The position numbers and the translations under genes are program-made. Positions 23,315 to 34,585 of a DNA stretch of 64,000 nucleotides are shown here, piece by piece (within the stretch, counting starts at the first letter, position 1; each line of letters starts with the position of its first letter). Source of the DNA: Marasmius tenuissimus. Taxonomy: Eukaryota; Basidiomycota; Agaricomycetes; Agaricales; Marasmiaceae. The stretch spans positions 496,001 through 560,000 of the forward strand of contig JAQOTA010000054.1 in assembly GCA_029532415.1 (NCBI GenBank), given 5' to 3'. The notes under the pieces were generated by a model. That model saw nothing but the letters and a program-made list of their open reading frames with translations. It did not search any database and was not told the DNA's origin.

Positions 23315-25178
23315 ATGGGTACACAATTTTCTTCACCACCGCTACCCCACGAAATTCTATCCAAAATCTTTATTTATGCAAAATCAGACAACACCTTTGA
23401 CGAACTCGCACCTCAATGGGTAGCGGGAATGGTATCTAGGTGAGCATGCTTCCTTCGTCTGTAAGTACTTTTAATTCATCCGCTTGGTCAGGCGCTGGCG
23501 CGACGTCTCGCTTGATACTCCCCAACTATGGAACACGGTCAAGGTCATCCCGAGTCGAGACCAACCGCGCGGACGACAGCGTTCTATAGGAGAATATAAG
23601 GCAATGCTGGAAACCATTCTGCGCAGATCGGGTGGCAAAATCCTACACGTCGATGTGGATGTAACCAACTTTGACCCAGCCGGTTTCCAACATTTTCTCG
23701 CCATGTTATTCACCACCTCCGATAACTGGAAGACTCTCGCCCTTCGAAACGCGCGCTATAAAAGTCGCCCGGAGTGGGAAATCAAATGGGATGCATCCGG
23801 ATTCCCGTCCTTACGGGCCATCACGATAGACGACTTGGGAACGTTTGCCCAGCCACAGCGGCTTCTTTTAGCCTTGGAAAACTCTCCCAAATTAGAGTCT
23901 GTTGCATTGTTTCGCCGCGAATTTCACCCTTTTGATACCTCCCCCAACCTCCCTGGCCTTCCTTACCATCAGCTGACGCTCCTCGAAATCGATCCTCCCC
24001 AGGAGCCATGGTGTCTCCAAGCACTCGAGAGGTGTGAGAAACTCTCCACTCTCATACTGCGAAGGGATGTCGTCCTCGCACTTGATGCTGTTCGGCCTCC
24101 TAGCCCCATCACCCTCACAACCGTACGACGTCTCCAGATTTCACTTAACGAGAACAGTGACGCAAGTTCCCATTCGTCGAGTTACAACATACTCAACCTA
24201 TTATCCCTACCCTCGCTCACAAAAATATTCGTATCAAAGGGTGACAACTCCACCAGCTCCAGCCTCATCAACACACTCATCCATCTCATTGACCGATCCC
24301 CCAGCTGCTCCATCTCCCTCCAATCAATCTCAATCCACGATATCGCTCTCAGTGATCACACCATCGAGCGTTTACTGTCGAAGACGCCAAATGTCACCAG
24401 GTTATCTCTACACGGGCTCTTATTCCCCCGGATATTCACTTCACTTGCTTCTCTCCCCAACCTTCGGTATCTGACCGTCTCCCAGTCTGATAAACATGGT
24501 GCTTTCCCCTCCTCATCTACCGTTGCGGCTATAACGGACGTTATAGATACGCTAGAGTCTCTCCATTTGAATATCCACACCAACTCGATAGATCGAGGGC
24601 CCGTCGAGAAGCTCAGACGTAAAGCTCGAGTCAATCACTCCCGACTCGACGTTTCGGTGGATTATCTCCCGGATTCGGAGGTACCTGGTATAGATTCGTA
24701 TTCGGATTCGAGTGGACTTTGCGAAATCGCGTCTGGCCAACCTCGCTATCGTTCCGGACGCCTGAGAACGCCGGTTGTTCAGCTACACACCCGTGTTGAA
24801 CCCGTTGTTGATCTGATACGACGGTTTGTGGAGATGGGGGAGATGGAACCGTTGCCGGTGGAAGAGATAGCTGAGGTAAACGACTGTCTTGTCTCCCCAT
24901 CGTACGTCTTCTGACAATCTAATACGTTGAATAGAGTTTACCTCTCCTCGACGATATCTTGACGGTAGTAGACGACTTTGATGTGGATTATTCTGACTGC
25001 GCGGATGTGAGCCGTTTCTTATATCTAGTTCTGAGCGTGTGGATCGGTGCTTACTTTCTTTTTGGATTTCAAGGACTTGCATTACCTGCAAAGCTTCGTT
25101 GACTGGGACGTATACCCGTGGAATGTGGTACCTCACATCCAGGGAAAGTTGGCGGGTTTGCTCGAGTGGTTGCAGTGA
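23315..25178 (+). CDS. F-box / leucine-rich-repeat-like protein
   Basis: Four exons. Exon 1 (from the ATG at 23315) and exon 2 join to give an F-box: LPHEILSKIFIYA, then WVAGMVSRRWRDVSLDTPQLW, around residues 9-55. F-box proteins recruit substrates to SCF ubiquitin ligases. The remaining ~480 residues show irregular leucine-rich repeats (SLRAITIDDL, LTLLEID, NVTRLSLHGLLFPRIF, LPNLRYLTVS), a likely substrate-binding solenoid. Two introns near the end (the first starting after VEEIAE, the second after DYSDCAD) lead to the stop at 25176-25178; using the unspliced stop instead would drop the last 60 residues. F-box/LRR genes form very large variable families in Agaricomycetes; the substrate is unknown. 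Confidence 0.82.
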
Positions 25179-25349
25179 CTGGCAGTGATGGTGGACAAGA
25201 AGGGGATATATATATGGTGCATAAAGATAGTGTACAGTTTAGACGTGAGTCCGTAATGTAACAAGAAAGGTTGTTAGACGAATACGAGAGTTGGAAGAGA
25301 GGCTATTAGGAACAAGGGAACAGAGGCACAAAAAAAATGTTCGAGATGA

Positions 25350-25375
25350 GGTATAGATAGATAGATAGATAGAGA
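25350..25375. repeat. (GATA)n microsatellite
   Basis: Short run of TAGA/GATA units in the gap between the F-box gene and the next gene; probably polymorphic and otherwise without consequence. Confidence 0.8.
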
Positions 25376-25405
25376 TCAAGAAAAGCGAGGGTTGCATGAG
25401 AGCCC

Positions 25406-26835
25406 TCAGTAATAGGGATAGCCATCGTCAGAATCATCATCCTCATCCCACCCATCCAGGTCATCATCGTACCCATATCCATACCCTCCACCTCCTCCAA
25501 AAGACTGGGTCACCGTACTCCCAGTTTCGTAAGCCAGATGCTCGGCACCATCACAGTCCAACTTTCTCGTCTCCTTCGACGGCACCAACCAAAGTCCAAC
25601 CGACAAACTCGCCCCCGGTCCATGTCCCTTACGCGCAAGCAACCCCGAATAACGAACAGAAAACGAGACGACGCCCTGATACAACACCTGCGTCTCTTCA
25701 CCACCCCTCCAGACAGGGATCGTACTCATCTTGAGTTCACCCGAAATCCCACCAATCGTACACATATCCTCCTCCAACACCAACGTAGCAGAGATCCCTT
25801 CACCCTTCGGAATCGTATCGGCGTCGTCGGGGAAGAACAGCTTCTTCTCCTTCGCAGTGAACTTGAGTTCGGTGTGTCGTTTGAGAGACGCAAGCCCGAT
25901 CTCGTATGGTTCGTCTCCCATAGGCTCGGTGAACATCCCAGATGAGAGTCGACCGTAACCGTTGGTCGAGGTGTCGGAGGGTACGCTGATGGCGATTTGA
26001 CCAGAGTTGTCGGGTTTGGCTTGGTATTTCAAGATTTCAGCATGAAGGGCTGCGTAATCACCGTTGGGTTTGAGGGCTTTTTGGAGGAATGGGAGTTGCA
26101 TCGCGTAAATGTCGAAGGCGCCGCCGGTGAAAGGAGGTGTTGTGGTGGTCGCCTGGTGAGTGTTGTCAGATTAAGCATAAAAGAGATCAATGGGGTGAAC
26201 GTACATGAACGTCCGCGTTGGCATCCTGAGCAGGCTTGGCCGTATTCTTCGTCGCAGCATTGGTGGCAGCCGGAGCATTCTTCTGGGTAGCCTCAATCAA
26301 CCCTGAACTGTTGTCCTGGGCATCCTGTAAAATTTCGATAACATGAGACAATAGGACAAAGAGAGAGAAAAAGGAGGGGTAACACACCGTGCGTTGTTTC
26401 TTCTGAGCAGGTGTCTCTGAAGTCTTGTCAGACGACGACGCGCCCGCTTTGGCATTCTTCCCTTTCTTAGCATCGTCGACAACATTTTTCTCCTTGTCCG
26501 TGCCCTCGTCGAGTGCCTACAATCAATATGTTATAGCTCAGCGCACGAAATCTTGATGGAGAAAAAAAAAGTTGAGCATCGACGTACCTCAGCAGGACGC
26601 TTTCGCTTGGAAGACGACTCTGCCTCCTTGTTGGAGGCTACAGACGTGACATTGGCTTTTCCTTTCGCTTTCGACGTCGTAGCTGGAGCTTTGGCGGTCG
26701 TTTTGGCATTGCGATTGGTGGCATTGCCGTTTTGCTTAGCAGAACCTCTGGTCTGGATGAGAGAAATCGACACGTCAGTTTTTGTTCATCATTGATTAGA
26801 AGAATTAGAGAATGAGTGCGCACCGTAGTAGGCAT
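25406..26835 (-). CDS. Uncharacterised, probably nuclear protein with basic N-terminus and acidic tail
   Basis: Five exons from the Met at 26835. The N-terminal ~160 residues are Lys/Ala/Ser-rich low complexity (KTTAKAPATTSKAKGKA) with a nuclear-localisation-like SSKRKRPAE and KKGKNAKAG, KKQRT. After an intron comes a folded-looking domain (~220 residues; GAFDIYAMQLPFLQKALKPNGDY, EKKLFFPDDADTIPKGEG, EEDMCTIGGISGELK, VSFSVRYSGL), ending in a Gly/Tyr run and an acidic tail (DDDLDGWDEDDDSDDG). I do not recognise the family; a diverged relative lies at 22154-21681. Basic head, NLS and acidic tail suggest a chromatin-associated or histone-chaperone-like role, which is only inference. TATAAAAG lies 88 bp upstream, with three ACGCGT boxes further up. 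Confidence 0.75.
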
Positions 26836-26922
26836 CTTCCAGAAAAAAATAATGCGAGTTTGGGGATATCGAAGTGGTTTCTGGTCAAGTTGGGAGAGTA
26901 AAGAGCTAAGGGCAAGAGGAGG

Positions 26923-26930
26923 CTTTTATA
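26923..26930 (-). promoter_or_regulatory. TATA box of the 26835-25406 gene
   Basis: TATAAAAG on the minus strand, 88 bp before the Met codon. Confidence 0.6.
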
Positions 26931-27109
26931 CGTGGCAGCGTATTGTCGCATGATTGGTTTCCCATGGCGACTTTGTAAAGGCGCGGGGAAAGCTCCCCAG
27001 AGCTGTTGTGGCAGCGAAACAGGCCAGTGAACACAAAAAGTGAACAGGAGCATAAGGAGCACAGGCGTGACATAAGACAGAGAACGTGCCAAGGTCACGC
27101 TGTGACACG

Positions 27110-27156
27110 ACGCGTCAAGACGCGTACACGGACCTTGCCGCCCATCGTGAACGCGT
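27110..27156. promoter_or_regulatory. Cluster of three MCB (ACGCGT) boxes
   Basis: ACGCGT occurs at 27110-27115, 27120-27125 and 27151-27156, the first inside the palindrome GACGCGTC. ACGCGT is the MluI cell-cycle box bound by the fungal MBF (Mbp1/Swi6-type) factor at G1/S genes. The cluster lies 275-320 bp upstream of the nuclear-looking gene at 26835. On the other side only the 3' end of the RTA1 gene is near, so the 26835 gene is the likely target. Confidence 0.55.
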
Positions 27157-27382
27157 CACAGTCCCACGATGATTGATTGAAATACAACATCGTTTTGTAG
27201 AGCTGATATATGAATATTTATACAGTCCAAAACTCGATATAACTACTACCAACCATAGCCTTCTTAGTGCTCGTACTAGATTGTCCGTGAATCGTCCGTG
27301 AAGGGAATGTCCATGACACTAACTGCCACTGTTCCTCTTATCATAAGTAAAGTCATCACCAGAGTCGTAGCTTATCTCGACT

Positions 27383-28563
27383 TCAAACAGGCGTAGCCTT
27401 CTCCGCATGTGCGAGAGGCCGCTCGTCATGTCTCTCCATCTCCATCTCAAGCGAGTCTGTAGATTCCACCGTTTCCGAGCCCTTTCGTTTCTTTTCCTTC
27501 TTCGGAAACTCGCTATCCTCCCCAACAAGAACCGCTCCGGGATGGAAGACGTTGAAGACGAACATACACAGTGTCATCGGACCGGCTTCCAGGATGTAAA
27601 ATGGGGTCTCTTTCGTCACTAAACCGGACTCGAAGCCTGAGGCAAACTCGACGAGGCGGTAAACGATACGTATCTGATTGAACAATTGACAACTAATCAG
27701 CATCTTGATCGAGGGGAATCGCGGAAACAACGAACGGTAATGAGGATGAGAGCAACATAAATTGGCCACAGAACCTTCCTCCAGCTCGTTGAGCGGTATT
27801 GCTCGTGGTCGATAGCTCGCAACTTGATCTCACAGCGGACGGCGACGGCGAGGAATATCAGGATGAAGAGCTCCTGGACGCCTGATAAAACCCGTGTCAA
27901 CGTAGTTGCAGACATCGGTATGCGGAGTACGCACCTATACCAGCTTGGTAAACTCTCAACCCGATCGTGATCAAATTCGATGTATCATCACCATCCCCGC
28001 GAGACTGAGCAAGGACAGCACCGGCCGCTTGGATGAGAAAAGAGCTATCGAAGCGGACATTGGTCAGTTCAGTTCCGTGCAAAAAGAGATACTTAGACGC
28101 TCACAATAAATCCAAAAGCACAAAAACAAGCGACATCCTCCTCGCACTCACCCCCGCAACGCTCTTCTCCGGTATAAAATAATGAACCACCCTCCCAAAC
28201 ACCATGTACACGAAAGCGTTGACCCACAGTGGAGCCAACTGAACGAGAAACTGGGAAGGGACTCCGAGCCCCTCTGGACTGATATCGTACCGGGAGAGAG
28301 CTCGTAAAGCGTAGCTCGCTGTCTCCCATGTACCTGCCATGATGATCACCCAGCAGAATGGTTTTCGGTAGTGGATGGCTTGGATGAGGTGGAGGAGGGT
28401 TGAGAGGCCGAATAGGGCGGCGAAGACTATGGCGGCGGTGAAGTTTGGGCAGTATGGGTAGGGGTAGTTGGGGTCATCGAGTCCTGCCAGAAGATAAAAT
28501 ATTTTCAGTGATCAAAAAGCTCTGTTAACTCGGAGTACACTGACTGCAAACGAACTGAGGCAT
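27383..28563 (-). CDS. RTA1-like 7-transmembrane protein
   Basis: The lipid-translocating exporter/RTA1 family: fungal seven-TM proteins linked to sphingolipid or drug resistance. Start is the Met at 28563 with TATATATA about 50 bp upstream. Exon 1 codes only MPQFVC and part of a codon. The next exons give TAAIVFAALFGLSTLLHLIQAIHYRKPFCW, ETASYALRALS, LAPLWVNAFVYMVFGRVVHY, FLIQAAGAVLAQS, VQELFILIFLAVAVRCEIKL, IRIVYRLVEFASG..FYILEAGPMTLCMFVFNVFHPGAVL. These are the family's conserved E-x-x-x-Y, Q-A-x-G-G-like and FNVFHPG stretches. The tail after TM7 is charged (KKEKKRKGSE). Five to six exons, about 330 residues, usual length. Plasma or internal membrane location. Confidence 0.88.
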
Positions 28564-29286
28564 GACGAATGAGAGGGCGAAGGGAGTGAGGAGGGTAGAA
28601 AAGATTATAGGCGTATATATACCGACATCTTCTCTACCACTCGTTCTTGCCTGCAGGGACCCGGACAGCTTTCAACCGTTTCATCAAGGTCGCGCAGTCG
28701 AACACCCAACGTACTGCGGAAAACGATAAATTCAGTAAAAATAACACCAACGCTTACTGCGTAGACAAGAATCAAACGAACCTTGGACCCGCAGCTGTTT
28801 TGCAGCGCTTTCAGGTCTGATTGAACTCCCCCCTTTGAGGCCAAGACTCTATCATTTACACAGCCCTCGTGCGATCCTCATAGGCCATCTTGTAATCAGG
28901 TTCGCGCTGTCGTAAACATGACGAGTTATGGCCCAATATACTCACTATTAACGGGAGATATTATTCCTATAAAGCATTTCTGTAAGCACGAGGACTGGGA
29001 ATCTGCGCGAACATACCAAAAACCGGGGGAGAAAGTTTCGGGGTGGCGACGTTTGTGTGAATTCCATGACAGCAGACGAAGAGAACTTTCTCCATTCCAG
29101 GCTTCCAAGGATTGAAAGTTGAAGACCAACATTAAGCACGGTAGTGAGGTCGAGCTGGGTGGAATTGAACTTTGCCTGGTGAAGGTGATGGCAGGAAACA
29201 AGAACAACAACGGGCGCTAATAGTAATCGGACTTGCCGGCGCGGATTTCCAACGAGCGCCCGTTTGCTCCTTTCACTTCGACGTCC
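28564..29286. other. Intergenic region including left part of a duplicated segment
   Basis: No gene supported. From about 28990 the sequence is homologous to 43505 onward, including upstream DNA of the gene pair at 29287 and 43809. Confidence 0.5.
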
Positions 29287-29650
29287 ATGTCAAACGATCC
29301 ACTCGCCCGCTATCCCATCAATCTAAATGTATTCTGGATGGATCAGAATATCAGTATTCTTGCTCGAGGTGTTAACTATGGAGATACCCTCTTCGATCTG
29401 CTTTCAAGGCTTGAACTAGGAATTCATACCGGGGATCCCAACAACACGTTCGTCTACTACACGGTCAATGATCTTCGGCTCTTTCGAGCATTTATGGTGC
29501 ATAATCTACCACTTCTCGGGGCTTATCGTCACGCTGATTTGCTTTGAAGCCGAAATTTCCAGTTCCAATCACACCAAACAAGGTGATAGCCAGTACCGTG
29601 AAGAGGCTAGGAGACTTGGAAACGAGTTGTCGGGAGTGGTCACTCAAATG
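28990..29650 (+). repeat. Duplicated segment, copy a (partner 43505-44170)
   Basis: Aligns in the same orientation with 43505-44170 over the upstream region and the whole first exon of the 29287 gene (shared stretches such as ATCTGCGCGAAC, and GTGATAGCCAGTACCGTG). Divergence is moderate, with indels, so this is an old copy compared with the identical LTRs of the nearby retroelements. Confidence 0.7.
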
Positions 29651-30060
29651 GAGATGGAGGCTACAAGTAAGTTATAACCGTCCTTTTACATTTCTATGTT
29701 GCTGACTGTACCTTTGATATTGACTACTGAAAGATAGACAGTCATTTGATGCCCTTCTTGACACCGTTATCCTATGTGGGATGCACTGGATTCAACATTG
29801 AAGTGCGCATAATTGAAATTCAGCGTTACATGCATATTCCGATGATTGACCGGGCCCCAAAACAGAGAATAGAGGCTAACTTCAAAGGACCCGCACTGCT
29901 CACTCCGTACAATTATACCTCGACCGCATCGCATTCAGTCGAACCAGTCGAAGCAAGTACGAACTCTCGCAAAACTCTCGGAAATTTTGGGGAAATGGCA
30001 GTCATGACTCCACAATCCATCTCTGATATCTCTGATAGCACTGCGCCTTCCAAGTTTTAA
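29287..30060 (+). CDS. Uncharacterised duplicated gene, possibly frame-damaged
   Basis: The first exon reads MSNDPLARYPINLNVFWMDQ and DTLFDLLSRLELGIHTGDP with good agreement to the copy at 43809. Near 29470 two frames look coding. One continues the first exon to a stop at 29547; the other gives a hydrophobic LWCIIYHFSGLIVTLICF and then KQGDSQYREEARRLGNELSGV. A GTAAGT..GATAG intron at about 29668-29740 leads to a last exon ending TAA at 30058-30060. I cannot resolve the junction between the two frames: either an undetected intron or a frameshift. I do not recognise the family; one hydrophobic segment suggests membrane association. Confidence 0.4.
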
Positions 30061-31861
30061 TAACTCTCAGGATGATGGCCTGTCGCTATCGTGACTTTTA
30101 GGAAGTAGGCTCTTACTTTGGTTCACGAACCCCTCGGCGGAGTTGGTAACGAATCTTTGCTCGGCCTTACGACCAAGTTCAAGGAACCTTCAGCATCTTG
30201 GCATGTACATGTTCTCTTGAAACTTCTTCGCCCGTGCACTACGTCACTCGGCCTCTCTTTCTCTCTTCTCGCCGTACCAAACCAAACACTCAGCAATAAA
30301 CATGTCACCCGTACGCACTGTCGCTAAGCCTGCACCTGCATGCCTCACGAACTATTTCGAGGAATAAGAGCACGCACAGGAAATCGGAGCGGACGAGGAT
30401 GGTTTTGGGCCATTAACGCGCCAAATAATCCCGACAACTCCACTCTCGCCCTGTCGTGACGACGGCGATACTTAGACAGGTCTCCCCCTCCACACCCGAT
30501 AGATCTTTGTCTTACTTACCCCCATAACCCTAGGTCGTCATATGCTGTTTCTGCTGTTTCTCGTTCTGCCGAAAGGATGCACTGCAATTTTTCATCACTC
30601 ACATCTGTTCTCTGAACCGCTTTCAAGGCCACGGAGAAACAGGGAGATGATGCGGTTTCCTTTCCGCCCCCTCACGTAGCCACAGTCGACTTCAAGGTAG
30701 CCCGAGAATGATCTGTGATCTCATCAAGCACAATCTCATTCCTTGCTCCTCTGTTCCACACATTAACTCGCCTCTTTCTTTTGCCATGTCCTATGCACAG
30801 TCCCGGGTCTGTTCGATCTGTATCAAGTGATCAGGGTAGATGTCTCGTGGAAGTGGGTCATCTTGACCACGACTTTTGTATGTTACCCCGAGCGACGAGC
30901 AGATCAAATCCCTGGGGTGTTCGAGGGGAGCACGTCGTAAACTTCATGCCGACTATACTATAAGTTTGTCTCAATTATTTGGCATACGCGTCTGTAGTCG
31001 ATCTACCTACACCTGTTTGCTGTTTCAGATGAAAGCAGACGATCAGCCGGCACCCCCTAGTTGCAGTTTCCGAGCAGCCAGAAAATGAAGGCCGAGGTCT
31101 CCCCCTCCTTTTGTTCCCACCTCGATTCATCATTCGCGCGCCGCGCCACTCCCTACTCACAAACAACGAAAAATAACTGGCGGGCCTTGCCTGTTTGAAC
31201 TGCCTCCTCGGGAGTCGGGCGACGTGACCAGACTAATGTTCTTTCGTTTAATACCCTATCGTCACGGTGTCAACGTTTGGGGATAGGCTTGGTTGAACGA
31301 TAGTGGGAGGCGGCGTCCAGATATCATTGACTCAAAGAACATTACTCAGATCACTGAAATCATCACTGTTCGCACGCACGCCTCTTTCTCGCAATGCTCT
31401 GTTGATTGATCTAAGCGAAATCTAGGGTGATTTCTGTGGCATATACATCGGATGACAGAGAACGGATGTAATCAGTATCGGAGAGATGGGAAAGTCTACG
31501 CGGGCCGACCCACGTATCGAACGCCTGATCCGAGAGTTGGAAGTTTCGATGCTGATCATCTCCAGACTGAAGGAAAGCATTCCCAACTATGTTCGTCATC
31601 ATCAAGTGGCTGAGGTCTCGTCTCAGTAGATCGCGGTCAGAGCAGGCGATCATTCATTGTTTACTTCGAAGTGATGTGATTGATTTAGCCTAGAACACAG
31701 TATCAACCCCACTCACAGGAAACCGCGATTTCGACCTACTTAATCATTTGTGCAGTGATATCTGACCTTTCTAGTAAGAAAAGGAGTATAAAAGTCGTCA
31801 TCTCAGGCTCCTACCACACACACGGTTTCTCCGAGTCCTTTCCGTGCCTCTCTGGGATCAA
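30061..31861. other. Intergenic region, no supported gene
   Basis: About 1.8 kb of open but short frames without motifs. The only clear element is TATAAAAG at 31787-31794, 68 bp before the ATG of the membrane protein gene at 31862. Confidence 0.5.
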
Positions 31862-33499
31862 ATGGCTTCCCAAGACAACTTAGAAGAAGCTCTAGGGCCA
31901 TTCCTTTCGGTCCAAACGATTATCGTGGATCCGATTGCTACCCTTTCGGTCAGTGAGTTTTGCTGTGAATTGACGTGTTCTGTAAATCAATACCTATCTG
32001 TTCTGTTAGTCCATGTTTCTCGTCTACGGTGAGTATCTCACAGCCGGTCGACCACTTCTCTTGATAGTTGTTGATGTGTCTCTTCAATAGGGATGTACGT
32101 GATCATCTTCGGTCTCTGTATGCACATCCTCCTCCGTCGGGAGAGGTCTGGAATGGGCCTTTATCTGGCATGCACCATATCTTTGTTCACCCTTGCAACC
32201 CCATATGTTGTATCGGAAGCCTCTGGTTTGATCCGACAAGCTATCATCGGTTTTCATGCTACGAAGACTCACGATTTCGAGCCTCTCGTGAAGTACTTGC
32301 TGCAGGATAATGGAAAAACGGCTTGTGCGTAAGTACACTTCAAAGTCTTCCTTACTTCGCTAGCTACACCTCTCAGCTAGAACTATCAACAATATCACGG
32401 TTACACTGATGAAGTATGTTTGGATGCTTTCTTTGACCGTTCAATCAAATTGACAGGGACTCAAAAGCATAGTCGCTGACGTCATGCTCGTGCGTTTTTT
32501 ACCCACCCAAGTATAGCCCAGTCCGTGCTGACTGTCTCCTCCATAGATTCATCGGTGCTACGTTGTGTGGGGATCTCGCAAGATAGTGTTGTACCCGATC
32601 GGATTTGCGGCTTGCGTACTCAATAGTGTGTATCCACTATCTGACTCCCAGCCATGCTCGAAACCAGTGACTTACTTTGCCTGTCAAAATACGCAGGTCT
32701 ATATCTTGCGACTGCGATTGCGGGCTCCATCGGGCTGAACGATCACAATAAGCGACGTGAATACGCGACAGTGGCGAGCATTGACAGAGGAAACTCGGTG
32801 GCCATCGCGGTGTTCAACACCCTGTTGTCTTTATTCACAGGTGGGCCCCTACAGCTTCTGTCAGCCTAATCTGTCTTTTAACGATTTTTGGATCTTAGGC
32901 GGGAGAATCTGGTGGATTAGTCGAGAGGCGCGACAGCACATGGGGACGCCAGTTCATGCTAGATACAGAGCTATCGTCGCAGCCATGTACGTCCGGGTGA
33001 CCATCACACAGACACAAACTCATTGGCGTTATACAGTGTTGAATCTGGGCTGCTCTACCCAACCATCGGTATTATCTCGGTAGTAATCCCTCTTGTGCTT
33101 GACCCCGACACTCACGGCACACTTCCGATCGATCTTGTCCCTGTCGCGGCTCTTATGTCGGTAGGCACCTTCCGTATCCCGCACCCGAACCCTCGAACGC
33201 TTACAATTCCCGTGATCATCTAGGGCCTAGCACCTACCCTGATCATCGTACGTGTAGCGTACGGAAAATCTGTGGAAAGCGTTCAGCAAGTGATGGAGTC
33301 GATCCACTTTGCCGAGCAAGTCTCTCAACAGGGACCACGACACGGCACGAGCGGGCTGCGAGCGACCGTGGATATTCGGTCTCATCACCGCAGCACAGAC
33401 CTCGAGGCCTGTGAGAACCCAACGCAATCGGGAGACAATACTGACGAGGCCCAGAAGAATTCGAAACTCGAGTGCCCCTCAGATACCCGGGTTTTGTAG
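31862..33499 (+). CDS. Seven-transmembrane protein of the Agaricomycete RCYVVWG family
   Basis: Ten exons can be joined in frame with introns of about 50-65 nt. After an acidic start (MASQDNLEEALGPFLSVQTI) come MFLVYGMYVIIFGLCMHILL, LYLACTISLFTLATPYVVSEASG, INNITVTLMNIVADVMLIHRCYVVWGSRKIVLYPIGFAACVLN, YLATAIAGSIGL, VAIAVFNTLLSLFTGGRIWWISREARQ, SGLLYPTIGIISVVIPLVL and LVPVAALMSGLAPTLIIVRVAYG, then a hydrophilic tail ending DTRVL. This pattern (NN.x.D..LI.RCY.VWG; GRIWW.SR.AR; Y..I..i.ESG.lYp) is a large uncharacterised fungal 7TM family, sometimes likened to receptors. The middle junctions (TA|SRTINN and MN|IVAD) were chosen because both introns are 52-54 nt and keep phase. Function unknown. 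Confidence 0.75.
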
Positions 33500-34585
33500 C
33501 TTTTGACTGTGTCCTAATTCTCCATTTCGTTATCAGCAGAATCTTCCTCGTGGGCCTAGTATTTACTGTCGCCGTTTCCGATCTGACTCGACTCTAACAT
33601 ATATCAAGTTCGTCGCCCTATCTCTGTATTTATGAAAAATGCGAGCGTGCTGAAATTGATGATACCAATACGCGTGGTTTGCAATACCCTATCATAATTC
33701 AGCGCCTTCCTTCGGCAAAGAAGATGTCGGAGACGAGCGACATCTCTGTGGCTTCATATATCTCTGTTAGACGCGTGTCTTCGGGTAAGTTAGTAGCAAA
33801 CTAACTTGTGGGATGTGTGGTCGAGGGGTTGGGAGAGGGCGAGCCCTCAACGGCTTGCGGAAAACTTTTACAGAAGTGGCTTTGACAGGTGGTGTCAGAG
33901 AGAGCGGGTTGTCCTTGTCTAACATTGATAGATTTGGCAATTGCCACGCCAGTGAACTTAGAGTGTCTGGTTCCATTTTGCATGCTCTGTCGAGTGCTGA
34001 ATAAAATTGCTCGGAGAGTCCGAGGGCACGCCGCCCTAGAAACTTGCTTTCAATGAAACTCAAAACGTATACGGCACGTCGGAAGATCAGGTAGGTGGCG
34101 TCTATACACATTGTGTCTGGAGCAAGCGTGTAGTGAGTATGAGACTCAGACGGAGGTGAGTGGATGTTATGGTGCGCACGCACCAGTAAAGTATCAGAGC
34201 GCTCATTTTCGTGGCTGATACTTAGGAGGAAAGGTGAGTGGAGTAGCTGTGTGACCGCACACATTCACCAGAATCGTCTCCGGCGTCTTCGAAGTTCGAG
34301 TCCATTGAAGGCCGGCATTCGCTGTCTCTGACTGCGAATTCTAGGACCTGTATAAGGATGTGATGACGTTCATGATCGAACGTAGACGGGCTGTGGGTGA
34401 ACCACATACGAGTTTCAAAACAACAATCGATTATCATTGTTGGCATCAACCTAGTACAGTTACTTAGTGGTGTAGAACTAACTGACTCGAGCAACATTCC
34501 GGCGTTTAGCACATCCGAAACCCCTGAAAGCCTTTGTCCCACTGTCACCCCCATTTGTTTTTGTTGTGACGGTTGACCTGTTCCT
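33500..34585. other. Non-coding or unassigned part of duplicated segment, copy 1
   Basis: From about 33860 this matches 57670 onward. Minus-strand frames shared by both copies (FIESKFLG..SEQFYSALDRA; FIESKLLG..SERFYSTLYRA) hint at an old gene or UTR, but starts, introns and stops differ between the copies and I cannot support a model. Confidence 0.45.
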
